The notes under the pieces: model-generated
The model's database searches: none
What the model saw: only the letters and a program-made list of their open reading frames with translations
What the model was told of the DNA's origin: nothing
Made by a program: the position numbers and the translations under genes
Shown: in pieces, positions 1-12,514 of the stretch
How the letters are laid out: each line of letters begins with the position of its first letter
How positions within the stretch are numbered: the stretch's first letter is position 1
Assembly: GCA_035235625.1 (NCBI GenBank)
Contig: CP141146.1
Coordinates: forward strand, 17,478,501-17,542,500
Source of the DNA: Saururus chinensis
Taxonomy: Eukaryota; Streptophyta; Magnoliopsida; Piperales; Saururaceae
Direction of reading: 5' to 3'
Length of the DNA stretch: 64,000 bases

Positions 1-547
1 CTAATGTGCCTTTGTAATCATCAGTCATTGCCAATGCGTCGAACACTTCCTCTACTTCTTGTAGCCATTCTTCTCCTGTATCTGGATCATCCTGCCCTGT
101 GAAAGGTGAAGTCAACAACTTGAAGCACTATACCAAGGCACCTTGATCCTTTTAAGCCTTTCTTAAAGTTAGGGCAAAGATCAGCTTGAATTTGAGAGGC
201 CTCCACTAACCCTTGGATCATCTCCATCAAGTGGCTCTCATTATTTTCCCTCAAAGTGTTGGATGAGGAATCATCATGAGCTTCTTCTACTTGTCTCATA
301 GCTTCCGCTCCTGCAGACTCCACACATTGTAGAGATACAAGTGGATTAGGAGTGGCTTCCCAATTCTCTTCAACCTGAACTCCTCCTGTTCGGGTTCTAG
401 TACGCTGATAAGCTTGTCTATGATCTCCTGCCATTGATTGACAAGGCGACGACATGAAAATTAACCTCTACCCAATCCCAACAACTCAAGCTAGTTATAT
501 TTGCAGACAATTTCAGACTTGCAAATAGAAGTTTGCCTCAGCTACCA
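1..547 (-). mobile_element. Ty3/gypsy-type element, 5' leader and start of gag (partial)
   Basis: Read on the minus strand, an open frame begins at 455 and runs to 87; its Gln/Glu-rich hydrophilic sequence looks like the start of a plant gypsy Gag. Between it and the LTR end at 548 lies a leader. Just outside the LTR the minus strand reads TTTGGTAGCTGAGGC, which resembles a degenerate initiator-Met tRNA primer site (usual form TGGTATCAGAG). The rest of the element lies left of the window. Family assignment is inferred from layout; no pol domain is visible here. Confidence 0.5.
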
Positions 548-2700
548 AATGTCACAACTCGGATTTTTAAAACTCATTTAATAAAGGACATGTAATAATT
601 CATGAGAATTTTTTTCTTATTAAATCAAATCAAATCAATCGACTAAATATTCAGGTAAAGTTCATTGGGGTTCATCATAAATATAGATAACAAAACATAT
701 CATACATAAAGGTATCTAAAATCCATAAATAAGCAAATCATCCATCTAAGTTCAAATATTATATCTATCTAAAAATAAGTAACTAAATAAAGTTGGCTCT
801 CACGCCATTCTTGCAATCATCTAAAATATACTGAAATAATAGAACTAAATCCTACTAAAGCTAAGTCGTCCTCAATCGGAAAGCCCGATCCCAATCCTGC
901 TAGTCCCCACCAGAAAAACCTACAAAATAAGGTCATTGAGCATACAAATACCCAATAGGATAGCAAAATAACAAATGCGAAAAAATATCATTACATTTTA
1001 TGCAAGTCCACTTAAGTTTCACTTATGTCAATTATCACAAACAAAATTATTATAAATTCTCATCAGTTCTCCCTTTAGTGAAACCAATAACCCACTTAAT
1101 CTCATAGACATACACATTAGATGTCAACTTAAGTGACAAATGATACAACTCACCATGGACCACCGCAAAGGAACATCTATGAAGAAGCCTTTGAATCCAC
1201 CAAGAGGTGCCATCTCCAAACCTAGCCTAGCCCGTAAGGACTTGACCAGAGTGGAATGACATGATCCACAACTGCACCTGGACAGAAGTGGTGAGAGACG
1301 TCAACCAAGCAGGATGTCAGTGACCCTAACTACGTGTACACTAAATGATCCTCAATAGATTGGTGCTGAGCCCATCTCACGCAGAGTTCTCTCCAACGGG
1401 GAGGTGCAACTACACAACCAAATTAACAGTTCATCAGTAGAGATAAGACTCATAGATCAACCCCAACCCTATTAGTCTCATCGAATTAGGTTAAGGCCCT
1501 AAAATCACCCTTGGTTCATCAACCAAGTCAGTGGTTAGGTCAAGACCCATGTTCACTTCATGAACCTATTCCCGACCCCCATTAAGGATATTTTAGTCTT
1601 TATCTTGATTAGGTGTCAAACCCCTCAATCCAAAGCCCTCTACCTTATCAATTAATATTCATTACTTAATGTATTGATTCACAAAGTTCAATTATGCACA
1701 TACATCAAATCAATAAAGCTTAAACAATTCAATAATAATCCAACAAACATCATTAATAAACTTTAAGCCCAAAAAGGGTTACTAAGGAGCCCAATATACA
1801 CTTTAGGTAGGACTCAATCGAAAGAACAACAAAATTTGAGCTTATTTTTAAAAACAATTCATATATACCATACTGCATATATGTATGATATAAGAGGCGT
1901 CGTATACTTAATTTCGGCTATATGTACTAAACTGGCCTCCCCTATTCTTAAAAAACGAAACCGTTTTGTTCTTTTTTTTTTAAATAGTTCCTGGGCTTCG
2001 CCCATTAGGTGCAGCCCAAGACCAGGTACAGTGGGCTTAGCTGAGCGGCCCGGTTTCTAGTTGGCCCATGGTGACCCTTTTGCGGGGCAAGCGGGTAGGG
2101 TCTGACAGACCCGACCACGGGTTTTGCCCACGGATCGGTCACCTTCTTCCTCTAGCGGAAGTTCCGCTAAAGGAATGGTAGGGGCCCACGGCCGAACGAC
2201 AGCAGGGGCCCCGCCGGAGCTGACACAGCCCAAGGGCTAAAGCGAAGGTGGGCTCAACCGCCGTCAGGCACTACGCACGGCCGCCTCCCCTCTTCCTTCC
2301 GCCATGCAGGTCTTCCGCCCCACTTGTTGATAAATAAAAACAACGCCTTGTGAACGGAGCATGGCGATCACTGGCCACGACCATCCTCTGTCACTGCGAT
2401 CAGGGGAGGAAGACGGAACGAGCGGCTGGCGGCCGTCAGGTAGAACACACCCCTATTCCCTCTCCTTCTACCCAGTGACAAATCGCTCCCCAAACCAAAG
2501 GAAAGTGAAACAAAATTGACTGGGGAAGAGATGCTCGTGGCGATCGGCAACAAGCGGCAGCCGTCACGAAAGCAATGCCGAGTTTTTTGGCTTCCTCGCA
2601 GGGGGCATTGGTCACAATCCGGCGAAGATTACTCGCCGGAGCAACATGGGCCAGGGGGCATGAAAAACCACAAAATCATGCACACAACACAAGGTTAGGT
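548..2700 (-). mobile_element. LTR of the gypsy-type element, right boundary uncertain
   Basis: The plus strand at 548 begins TGTCACAACTCGG directly beside the leader and primer-site-like sequence, so 548 is the inner (3') end of a minus-strand LTR. A GC-rich block at about 1990-2680 lies toward its 5' side, as in the complete LTR at 9167-13942. I found no clear matching end, so the limit near 2700 is a guess. The open frames inside (1836-2060, 2368-2931) have no recognisable domain. Confidence 0.45.
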
Positions 2701-3300
2701 GTACTTTGTTTGGTTGTCCATATGTGTCCGCTTCTCATGGACATTTCTCATGTCTGCAGCGGACATATCCACACGTACATGAACCAATTATTTTTGTCAG
2801 CTCTAACAGGCGTCTGTGACATTGATAAACAGTCATTTATTTATGCGAATGCCTATTCTTTACCCATTTTAAATAGTAATAGGGTTTTAAAAAAAAATAG
2901 TAGCTTAACATTGTACATAGCTATTGGTTAATAGGAAATGTTAATAAAACAAGGATCCAATAGCTATGTACATTGTTAAGACTTACTGGATCTGTGAGTT
3001 GAGTTCTTTAGTGTATGTGGATGGACTTATATAAAATATAATGAAAATTATGACAGATTAGATAAATCATGAGTACTCCTACCATTTCAACAAGGGGATT
3101 GGATGGTGTAATTATTATAAATTATACCTTGAGGGTAGGGCTACTCTTAAAAACCATACCAGCCCAACTCGGATGGAACCGACCTAACATTACCCGGGTT
3201 TGAATTGAGTTAGGTATATTAAAAAGAAAAGAATAATTCTTGAGCCGACCCACCCCACGGTTTATCTCGGGTTCTCGGGTTTTCGACCCGACCCGAGATG
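2701..3300. other. Gene-free spacer with a small hairpin and GGGT/CCCGA-rich sequence
   Basis: No gene is visible. The stretch holds the hairpin described separately and, at about 3140-3310, a CCGACCC/GGGTTCGGG-type sequence common in plant terminal-repeat elements. It ends just upstream of the VPS55-family gene leader. Confidence 0.4.
2904..2980. repeat. Near-perfect 24-bp inverted repeat (hairpin)
   Basis: The 24 bases at 2904-2927 are the reverse complement of 2957-2980 with one mismatch, separated by 29 bases. It could be a tiny MITE remnant. No target duplication is evident. Confidence 0.7.
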
Positions 3301-3309
3301 AAGCCCATT

Positions 3310-4588
3310 GGCCGCCCCGGGGCCGGGGGGTTGGAATATTTTGAAACCCAATTTCTTTTCATCTTATTTTAAGAAAAAAGTTCCGATCTTTCGGTGTCCT
3401 CCCCTGCATCCTTCCGCCTTTTCGCCGGATTCCGAAGCCGGCGGCTGTCGGTCGGAGACGTCTGCTCCGGGATCCCCGCCACTGCTTCTTGTAGGATCCT
3501 CGCGGTCAGTTCCTACCATCTATTGACTCATCGACTTCTCCTTCTTCCCTACCTCACCTAATTATTTCACTTCCTCGTTTTTTCGTTTTCTAGATACTGT
3601 AATTACAACAAAAAGAAGTTGGGGCAAGGAGGCGAAGATGTTTGACTGAGAAGGTTCAATCAAGGGTAATTTTATCTCCCAATTTGTTTCATATATGGTG
3701 TGAGAATTGTTCTTAGATTTGTTCTTGGGTTTTCATATAATACTCTATAATTTGTATTTGTTCATTTGATTTGTGTTTACTGGAGATAAATGATATTGAA
3801 ATGGAGGATTTAGGGGATGCATAGGAGTCCTTGAGTTTTAAAGTGGTTTGTTACTGCACTAATATTGCATTAATAAGCATTTGAAAGATTACTATATGTT
3901 TCAATGAGCTTTATCTGATTTTTATTCCGGTGAAAAGTAAGAATTTGATTGTTTCTGTTGCAAAGATTTTTATTTTCTAGGAAGGGATTACTATTGATCT
4001 TGTGAAATCCTTTTTTTTAAGGGAGTTGGGTGTTTTGGGGAGGGAGAGAGGCAAGAAGACCCGGGGGACATGGTACCAATTACCATCGGTCATCTAATAT
4101 GTCTCAAATATATTTTGAGTTAAAATAGGTGTGGAGGTCGCATAATGCAGCTTCTTATCGTTGTTCACCCATTCATGAACCTGTTCCGTGTGTCCTAGTG
4201 AATCAATTTTATTGTTTATTGATGATTAGGTCATTTATGGTAGTTGCCCACCTGATGCTTGCATTTTTATGATGTTTGGGTTGTGCCTAGAGTATTATTT
4301 ACCCACTGTAGACATTATTTCCCTTTAAAAGAAAGTCTTTACCCTTGAAAAAAAAATTTAAGTAGACTCTTATGTGGGAATGTTTTGGAGTAAAGGGTTA
4401 TTGAAATTGTTAGATAACTAATTTGCATGAAATTAACTGTTTTTTGTTGCTTGGCCTTTTATTCGGCTTGTCCTTTTGATTTTGGTAATATATTTTATTG
4501 ATAAGTGTGTGGATATGCCTTTGCAAGGTTGTTAGAAGGTAATTTGCTCGCAATTCAGAGTCTGTGATGCGGTTGTAGTGGACAGATT
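3310..4588 (+). promoter_or_regulatory. Leader exon and leader intron of the VPS55-family gene
   Basis: A CT-rich, GC-rich segment at about 3360-3550 looks like a plant 5' untranslated exon. It ends at about 3665 at a GTAATT donor. About 0.9 kb of AT-rich, T-rich sequence follows, and an AG acceptor lies just before the ATG at 4589 (GGACAG, then ATTATG). Leader introns are common in plant housekeeping genes. Exact transcription start and splice positions are inferred. The open frame at 3308-3526 is not conserved-looking. Confidence 0.5.
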
Positions 4589-5305
4589 ATGGCAGACTTA
4601 CCGAGATACATGATAGCTTGTTTCCATTCTGGAAGGCTTGCTCTTCTTGCTATTTTAGTCTCTGCTGGAATAGTTTTGCAAATTTTGGTTAGTAAAAATT
4701 TTGTGAAGCCAATATGTCAATTGCACCTATTTATTATTGTTTGAATTGGCTGAGTCTATATTGGTTCATTTTGTTTTCCAGGCCTGTGCTTTGTTTCATA
4801 ACTGGTGGCCTATGCTGACAGGTAAACATATAACAGACTGATTCTACATATATTTGACTGTGTTTGTGAAGGAAAGATAAACTTTCTTTCTAATATTTGA
4901 CACAATTTGTGCAGTATTGATGTATGTACTGCTCCCCATGCCTCTGTTGTTTTTCATTGACTCTGACAGTTCTATCCTCTCCAGTGACGGAAACAGGTTG
5001 GTAAATTTGAGTTAATGAGCATAATTACTTTGTGTACGTGGATATACCATATGGCTAAATGAAGTGGTTCCTCATTTTTTTGTCCTTCTTTTGGCTAATC
5101 CATAAATAACAGTTGGGTAAATGCAACTAAATTCTTGACTGGAGCATCGACAGTGGGAAGCATTGCAATTCCCATTATTTTAAAGCATGCAAATATCATT
5201 TGCTGGGGAGCCCTTGCAATGGAGATTTCATCGTTTATTGTTTTTGTTGTGGCAATACTCTGTTACCTTGGAATCAACAATGAAGATGACTATAGCATGT
5301 TCTGA
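4589..5305 (+). CDS. VPS55: VPS55/LEPROT-family membrane protein, four coding exons
   Basis: Coding exons are 4589-4687, 4782-4821, 4915-4996 and 5113-5305, all with GT-AG borders; spliced, they give 414 nt, 137 aa plus stop. The product matches plant VPS55: start MADLPRYM, a first membrane segment ending GIVLQILACALF, the family block NWWPML, then YVLLPMPLLFF, then WVNATKFLTGAS and two further hydrophobic segments (four in all). In yeast, Vps55 works with Vps68 in late-endosome to vacuole transport; the plant homologue is expected in endosomal membranes. Length equals the usual ~140 aa. No frameshift or stop is seen, so the gene looks functional. The exons are too short to appear as long open frames. 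Confidence 0.92.
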
Positions 5306-5859
5306 GCTTAACAGGCAATGAGTGGGACTCTCCATTTAGCTAGGTATCTGGCTCTGCTTTGCTTGAGCATCTTTTTTTATTTTGTGCATATGAGCTCATT
5401 TTCTTTTTGTGAATTATCTGATTTTATGTCCTTTTTATTTAAGAAGTTTGTGATGTTAATTGTTTTGACAACAGTGACGGTTTTGTTACCATAATGGACA
5501 GTGAATATATTTGCTTAATATTGTTCATAAACGGAAAGATTGAAGAACCTTTGGTTCTGATATTAGCCATGTTACTGAAAGGAATCTGACTGATGAAACT
5601 TCAAGTTCGCGCAACCTAAAACGGTTTTTTGGCATACTGAATTCGAAACTGTGATGGCACGGTTATTTAGACATTAGAAAGTCTTGCCTAGCAAAATTTT
5701 TTTCAGTCCTATCAATTTTGTAAGCCTTTAGGTGTAGACTGTAGAGTCCTCAATTAAAGAAGAAAAAGCTCTGCCTGCAGTATGCATGGCACATGGAGTG
5801 AATGAGGAGAAATGCTAATATCTTGCCCCGCCTTCCCATTCAATAAATTTTAGATAAAC
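5306..5859 (+). other. 3' untranslated region of the VPS55-family gene and downstream spacer
   Basis: AT-rich sequence follows the TGA at 5303-5305. An AATAAA at about 5842-5847 could be the polyadenylation signal. There is no other gene. The duplicated block begins at about 5860. Confidence 0.5.
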
Positions 5860-6227
5860 GTAAATTATTATTTTAATGTTTTACTGATATAGATAAGTGT
5901 CATTTCACTGTTTACGTACGTATAGATCTCAATGATCACAGTTAAACAATCAGTGAGCACATATAAATAGTCCAATCAAACAAATAATCTGACAAAGGAA
6001 ACTGGGTTGTCAATGTTACAGCACTTCTATCAGGCAAAATGTGATGTTTCTCTGCTTCCATGCGAGAATTGAGGAGACGTTAATGTAGCAGACTGCACTT
6101 GTGGTCTGTGGATAGATTAATAGGATACCTACGATTTTTTAAGAATATTCTGCGTAGAGGACCTAGAACGATATTTTAACTATACAAGTAGAAATTGATT
6201 GAGTATTTTGAAGATTAATTTGGCGAA

Positions 6228-7016
6228 TGTGACAACCCAATATTATTAAGAATGATGCTATTTAGACCTTGGTTTTTTCCCAGTGTCCCCCAAAAAGTGG
6301 AAAAAAGTGGGGTTTTTTTTTTGTCCCTCATCATTTCTCCTTTATTTTTGCTTTTTTTACCTCTTCATCCATTTCCTCCAGCTATTTCGACACCGGCGAC
6401 CGGCAACTTTGACACCGACGGCCAGCAACTTGAGGTCACAGCCAGATCTGGCCGTGGCCATCGGCCTGGCCGCTGGCCGGTGTCTCCCGCGGCCAGATCT
6501 GGCCGCTGCAGCGGTTGCGACCATGGCTATGGCCAGCGCACGGCCGAAGCCAGTGCACGGCCTGCGCGGCCGCGGCTAGCGTGCAGCCGAAGCCAGTGCG
6601 CGGCCACAGCTAGCCCGCGGCAGAAGCCAGTGCACGGCCTTGCTGGCCGCGGCTAGCGTGCAGCCGAAGCCAGTGCGCGGCCACGACTAGCCCGCGGTAG
6701 AAGCCAGTGCGCGGCCTAGGCCAACGCATGGCCGCGGCCAGTGCACGGCCTAGGCCAGCGCATGGCCTGTGCGGCCGCGGCCAGTGCGTGGCTTGCGTGG
6801 CCACGCACAGTCGCGGCCAGTGGGTGGCAGCTCGCCGGCGTTGATACCGGCTCGTCGGCGCCGGAGAAGAATGAGAGGGAAGTGGGAAGATGAAAAGTGG
6901 GGTAAAAATGGGGGATGTGAGATATTTTAAGAAATGAGGGCGGGTAAGAAAGTAACGGGGGACACAGGAAAAAAAGGGGTGTATATAGCCACGGTATAGG
7001 TTTTAGCGTTGTCACA
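6228..7016. mobile_element. Short solo-LTR-like element, 789 bp
   Basis: It begins TGTGACAAC and ends GTTGTCACA, a perfect 9-bp terminal inversion with TG/CA ends typical of LTRs. No clear target duplication is seen. In the second copy of the surrounding repeat only both ends remain (17566-17615), which indicates an internal deletion there. The inner part is GC-rich and tandemly repeated. No coding domain is recognised. Confidence 0.6.
6440..6835. repeat. GC-rich minisatellite, GCCGCGGC/GCCAGTGC motifs
   Basis: Repeats built on CAGCCGAAGCCAGTGC and GGCCGCGGC recur; a larger unit of roughly 78 bp is seen at about 6567 and 6645, followed by degenerate GCGCATGGCC variants. It is open in several frames on both strands (6252-7015), which is a by-product of composition and not a gene. 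Confidence 0.65.
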
Positions 7017-7162
7017 ACTTTTGAATTTGGAAAGAAGTTCGGTTAGGGGTCAATTTGGCGTCTTTCAAAAATTTTAAGATAAAATGGGGATAAAATAGGC
7101 ATTATAAAATACAATGTAAAACATAAGATACTAAGTAATGCCAATCATATGAAGTGTAAAGA

Positions 7163-7600
7163 CACCCGTTTGGGAGGCAATTTCTATGAGTGAAAAGTGA
7201 TTTGTTTACATTGGAAATCGTTTGGAATGGTCATTTAACGTTAAAATGATTTTCTTAACATAAGTTTAACTATTGGGTTAATTCAAACCAAATTTACCCA
7301 AAATCTGATTTCTTCAAGATCTCTCTTCTTGAGGTGAGTTCTTCAAGAAAGCCATTTCTTTTTTGAAAGGACGTGAAAAAATGTTTTACCCATTAGTTAA
7401 AGACGTTTTACTCATTATGTTGGAGGATATTTTTATCATTTTTACATGACAATCAAAAGTGATGTAAAATCTGATTTCTTTTTTAAGTTATCTAATAAAA
7501 CCTTAACTAAATGTCTTATACTTTCATTTTTTTTGTCAAAAATTAATTATCTTACAAAGTTATTTTCTTTCTACTTCAAATTGTTTACCAAACGCCCCCT
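7163..7600. mobile_element. Tourist/Harbinger-like MITE, degenerate
   Basis: The left end reads ACACCCGTTTGGGAGGC. The right end reads CCAAACGCCCCCTAAAT, whose reverse complement has GGGGGCGTTTGG. TAA lies beside both ends. This resembles the terminal repeats of PIF/Harbinger MITEs and of the clearer element at 45988-46810. A second copy lies at about 17757-18217 in the duplicated block. Confidence 0.4.
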
Positions 7601-8415
7601 AAATACATTTAGAACCAAAGGATTTGCCATTTTCGATTGTTGGCAAAGTCAATTTGGTGACAATCCAAATGACGAAAGTTGGAATTCAAAATCCCTTGGT
7701 TTTGTGGAATATGTCTTCGTGGAAGAAACTTTCCTCAAATTGTTGATTCTTTTATTTTTTCCACAACAAAAAAAATTTAATAAAAATTTTTGAGGCAGAT
7801 TATTGGAAAATCCCTTAGCTTTGTGGAGACGATTTTTACTTTGTGATATCAAATGAGATTTGATTCTTCCACTTTTTAATTAATCAATTCTAGGTGTTAC
7901 AAAACACACTTCTACACAAATCTTATTAAATCGTATGCAAAATCTGTTGCCAAACGTAAACGTAGCATGCAAAATAAAATTGAGACACGTAATAAACCAA
8001 ATGTATAATGTCTTGCGGGTCTACCTATTGGGCCTTGGGCATTGGCTAGGGGTTGCTTTGAGCCTGATAGCTGTTACTGCATGTTGTGTGTAGGAGAAGG
8101 ACACAAATGCACAGTGATAGGAAAGGAGGAGACTACGGGAGAAGAAGAGATGTTAGGCAGAAAATGCTTTATTTACTACTCTATTGGGGCATTACCCTTA
8201 CTTGAGTGGAAGAGATCATGGACCCAAACAACTAACCTAAGCCCATATTGTATAAGAAAAAAATAGAGAAAATTATATATAGTATTGTCCACCAAATTAA
8301 TTATAAAAAATTAGAAGGTCATTTTTTTTCTAGAATACTATTTTAATATTTTTTAAAATTTCAGATAAAGTCACCAACCCTAACCTTTTCCCCTAAATCC
8401 TAAAAATACCCTTAC

Positions 8416-9161
8416 ATTTTTTTATGAATGGAGGAGCTTCCTTCTAGTGGAAAATTGTAAGGAATTCATTGTTTAAAGACAAGGAAGTGGTCAAGTTGGA
8501 TGAGTTCCTAGAAGCATTCAACAAATAATATTTTCTTCCCCACATTCGTTGACACAAATAGATGAAATTCAATCTCCAACAAAAAGACTCATATGTGATT
8601 AAATATGAAAATAATTTTGTTCAACTTCACCGATTCACTCAATATGCTATCCGAACTGAAGAAAAGAAAGTGGAACACTTTGTGTGGGGCCTAAAGAGTG
8701 GACACAGATCCAAAGTATTGGCCACGAGACCCAATTCCTTTGCAGATGTAGTAGCTCAAGGCTTTTATTGGAGGAAGACTTCAATCGATCAAAGCACATT
8801 CAAAGAATAATGATCAAAACATGAACCCTAGAAGAGGAGGAGGCAATAAAAGGGGCAAAGGTGGCAATGTGAATCTTAATTGACCTATTTAACAAATGAA
8901 GAATACAAAACCACATGTAAAGAACTTCGTGACATTTGGAAACAAGAGGGGTGAATGGAAGTGCAAGATGTTTGGACAAGATCACACGGGCAAGACTTGT
9001 GAAGGAGAAATCAAATTATGTTACACATGCAATCAGCCTGGACATATGGCCTATCATTGTCCTCAAGGAACTCAAGGAAATTCAAGTGAAGATGGAGAGA
9101 AGAGGGCTAGTGCACGGGTCTTTACTTAGACTGTAGAAGATTCAAGGGACAATGCAGTTCT
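8416..9161 (+). pseudogene. gypsy gag, partial and broken (copy 1)
   Basis: Frames at 8562-8809 and 8896-9129 carry a retrotransposon gag core (positions near 8600-8760) and a CCHC zinc knuckle, CYTCNQPGHMAYHC, at about 9016-9060 that would bind element RNA. The N-terminal part is missing and frame changes separate the pieces. The solo LTR begins just downstream. Confidence 0.8.
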
Positions 9162-11639
9162 TGAAGTGTAACGCCCTTGATTTTCCTTACAATCTCTTAT
9201 AATTTTTCTGATCATTTTCGGCAAAAAAATATGATGCTTCGGCGTATGTGGCCTCAGTATTCGTACCCGTATAGTCAGATGTGGGGTTCATCGTAGGCCA
9301 TGGGCCTCGACGCACGCTTCTATCACGAAGAATCATTGAAGAATGGAACTGCAGAGGATAAGTGAGAGAAAAGAAAAAAAAATAAAAAGAAGGGCAAACG
9401 GGCTCGGGCTCGGCCGAGCCCGATCCAGATTTTTCTGGAATAGTGTGACCCCCTCCCTCCGGCTTCTCTCTGTCCCAGCCGCCGCCGGCCGCTGGTGGGC
9501 CGTAGGGCCGTTGCCACCGGCTCCGCCCCGACCGTGCGACGGCAGGGGGCCATCGTCCCGGCCCCACGACCGCTCCGCCGTCCGCCCCATCTCGCCCCTG
9601 TTTTCCCCGGTCTCTCTCTGCTCACTCTCTGTTTTGTGCTGTGGCTGCACCGGCGGTGGCCGGTGGGCTTCGCCCGGCCTCCGTCCAGCCAGCCACAGGT
9701 CGGCGACAGCAGGGCCGCCGCCCTGGCCAATCCTGCCGGCTCCCCCACTTGGTTTTCCCCGGTGAGCTCTCTCTCCCTCTCTCACTATGTTTTGTGTATC
9801 GCTGCCGCCGTGGGCCTGCAAGGCCCGACTGGCCGGCCATGGCCCCTCTTTGGGCCGGCGACGACGAGGGACCACCTATCCCGGCCCCAGTGGTCCTCCT
9901 CCGCCGCCCCATCCCTCTTTTCCTCTCCGATGCCCTGTTTTTCATCCCCTTTGATCCAACTCGCCGGCCGGCTTCGGTCGCCGTTGGACGCCTCGGTAGG
10001 ACTCAGTCCAAACTGCCTTGGTCCGGTGAAGGCAGTGGGCCACTCCACCCGGACTGATTCCTCCTCCTCACCCTCCGTTTTTCCTCTGCTCAGTCCGGAC
10101 GTTCCCTGTGTTTTCGATATACCGCCAACAGTGATAGCTAGCACTGGCCGAACGGTTGACGTGAGCCGCGCCCCGGTCTGGCGATGGCCAAGGACGACCC
10201 CACCTGGCCCGGCCTCCATCTGGCCCGCCACGGGCCGGCGACCTCAAGGCCTACCCCCTAGCCAACTCCCTTAGCCCACGGCTGTCCCTCATCTTCTCAT
10301 GTTTTGGTCTATCCATTTTTGACGTTGTGACTGCCATTGACAGCAGGACATCGAACTGGCCATGTGGACCTTTGTCCGGCTCCGTCTCGACCCAGTGGGC
10401 CACCCCTCCATGTCTTTTTTCAGCCTACGTCCCGTCCGCTTTGTCGGAACCAGATCCGCATCCCGTGCTAGGGTGCTCTCACTCGGAAAAATAGGGTCTT
10501 TGCTCCTCACTATGCTATCTGTCCGGCGTGTCGCCTTTGACTTTGGCCATCACCTCTGGCTGGAGATAGCTCCTCCTAGCTGCTAGGGCCACGACAGAGC
10601 CAGCTGGAGCCATTGGTAACCCTTGCTCGTTGTTGTGCCCTTAGGGTTTTTACCCGTTTTGGGCCACCGAGCGTTGTTGGATGCCGAACACCTCTGGACC
10701 TTGTAGTTTGGCGGGTCTCAACCTAGAGATGGCTGGCCGCCCTAGTGCGGCACCGCCCCTCTTTTTCCGACATGAGTCACGCGTCTCCTCTGTCAGTTAT
10801 GTGTTTGACTGCGCCATTCAGAGCGCCACCGTTCTACCCTCGTCGGACGCCGATTGGCCTCTAGTCGGCCTGCCTCGGCACGACAATGGCAAAGGCCATC
10901 TTCGTTGGTCACCACCCTTGGGCATGGCCTACCGCTCTTCCGAGTCTTGGGCTGACACCGTCTAGCCTCTCCCCCTCCCTTTGGCCGTGTGTGCAAGTAG
11001 CCACGCGTGCGGGTTAGGGTATTGGTGCCGCTTTGGTGCCGCCCGACTATTAGATGGCTCTGCCATCATTTGGAGTTAACATCGGATTCCTCCATCACCT
11101 CTCCTCCATCCTTGAGTGTCGCCCACACCCTCTGCCCTTATGTGGGCCCTGGTAAACACGAAATCGATGCCGTTGGGTGCTGTCCACGGCCGATTTCGAT
11201 GTCTTGTAACCAGTTGAGTATGGTTCAACCACCGGTTGAATTTTAGTGTACACCTAGACCTTCAGTTGCACCTGCCACTTGTTGGCACAACCTTTCTCCC
11301 GGCTGCCCGTAGTGTGCCGCCGTGGATCGCGGATTGTCTGCATTGACATGTGTCACCCCATTTGGCTGTGAGTGCTTCCGACGTTTCCTAAACCCTCAGG
11401 ATAGCAGCTCTCTTGGCTAGGAAAAGCTTTTGGCCGCCAACTCCACCACCGACGCCGCCACCGTCGTATGCTTGCCATCAAACGTCATGATTATGAGGTA
11501 GGGGAGCTTTGAACTCGTAATTTCATGACAGTATGCTTTGAATGAGTAGCAGCATGCTAGGCTTGTATGATTCCATGTTTTGGATATTAAATCATGGCAT
11601 GTTTGCATGATGTAAGATAGTGAATTATGCCACATTAAG

Positions 11640-11663
11640 ATACATGTATGTATGTATGTATGT
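11640..11663. repeat. Tetranucleotide microsatellite (TGTA)n
   Basis: Short ATGT/TGTA run inside the solo LTR. Confidence 0.8.
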
Positions 11664-12514
11664 GAGTTGTAAGCATGTTTTATGTATGTAGAATATGTAT
11701 GCGCTAGTGATGGCTAGCGAATATGTTAATGTGCTCCGTACGTGTATGATGTACGCGCTAGTGATGGCTAACGATTATGTGAGTAAGTTAAGTATGTGGG
11801 CTATGTGTGCGGGCAGAGGTATGGGCGATGGACAATAAGAGTGGTAAGGGTTTGGTACGAAGTTGGATGTGAATGTGGATGTGTAAGCGTGTGACAAAAG
11901 ACGGCGAACGTAAGTGTGACAGGCAAGGAATGGAGCGGATCATTTTGGAGCGTACGTCAGGGGTTAAGAAGACTTAGGCTTGGAGCCTAATGGGGGTTTG
12001 TTAGACAGTATGAGCGTGCATAATTGTACAAGCATAATGTACATGTTATGAAGTGAAAAGGAAGCATAATAAGTGAGGTACTAAGTAAGAGGGTGATAAC
12101 GGGGATTTACTTTGAGGAGCTCAGTTTGATGATGTAAGTAAGATGTTTGGACTGTAAGGTGGATGGCAGAGGCTATATGAGTACGTAAGGATTTGATGTA
12201 TGGTGAGTTTGATCACGATATGGACGGGTTAAGTGAAGTCTGCTGCCTTGACGAACTAGGGTTTCGATCGGGCTCAGCTTCAGTTTGATCAGTCGAGGAC
12301 TGTGAGTTTGTGTGGCATAATTGTACCGCATAATTTACATAATTCAAACTTGAATTATAAGAAAGCTAATGATAGCGTTGTGAGTTTGAGACCTGAGGGT
12401 TCGACAGATTAAGTTCCGTGTTTGAACTAGCCGATAATGAGTCGGCTGAGCACTTCTGTGTCTTGCCATGGTTGTTATCCTGCGGGATTTTTGTCTGTGT
12501 GCTATATAGAGCAC

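Larger units (their letters stand above)
5860..8415. repeat. Direct repeat, left copy, flanking the gypsy fragment
   Basis: This block matches 17194-18997 in the same orientation over its whole length, from GTAAATTATTATTTTAATG to CCTAAAAATACCCTTAC. Similarity by eye is about 90-95 percent, with indels. The largest difference is a 789-bp LTR-like element (6228-7016) that is cut to 50 bp in the other copy. The two copies bracket the gypsy fragment exactly. Ends are not TG...CA, so it is not an LTR pair. The short open frames shared by both copies have no known domain. Confidence 0.8.

Noticed and set aside
9187-10966. Many overlapping open frames up to 259 codons on both strands
   Set aside because: They lie wholly inside the 4.8-kb solo LTR, in its GC-rich section, overlap each other on opposite strands, and show no domain or splice structure.
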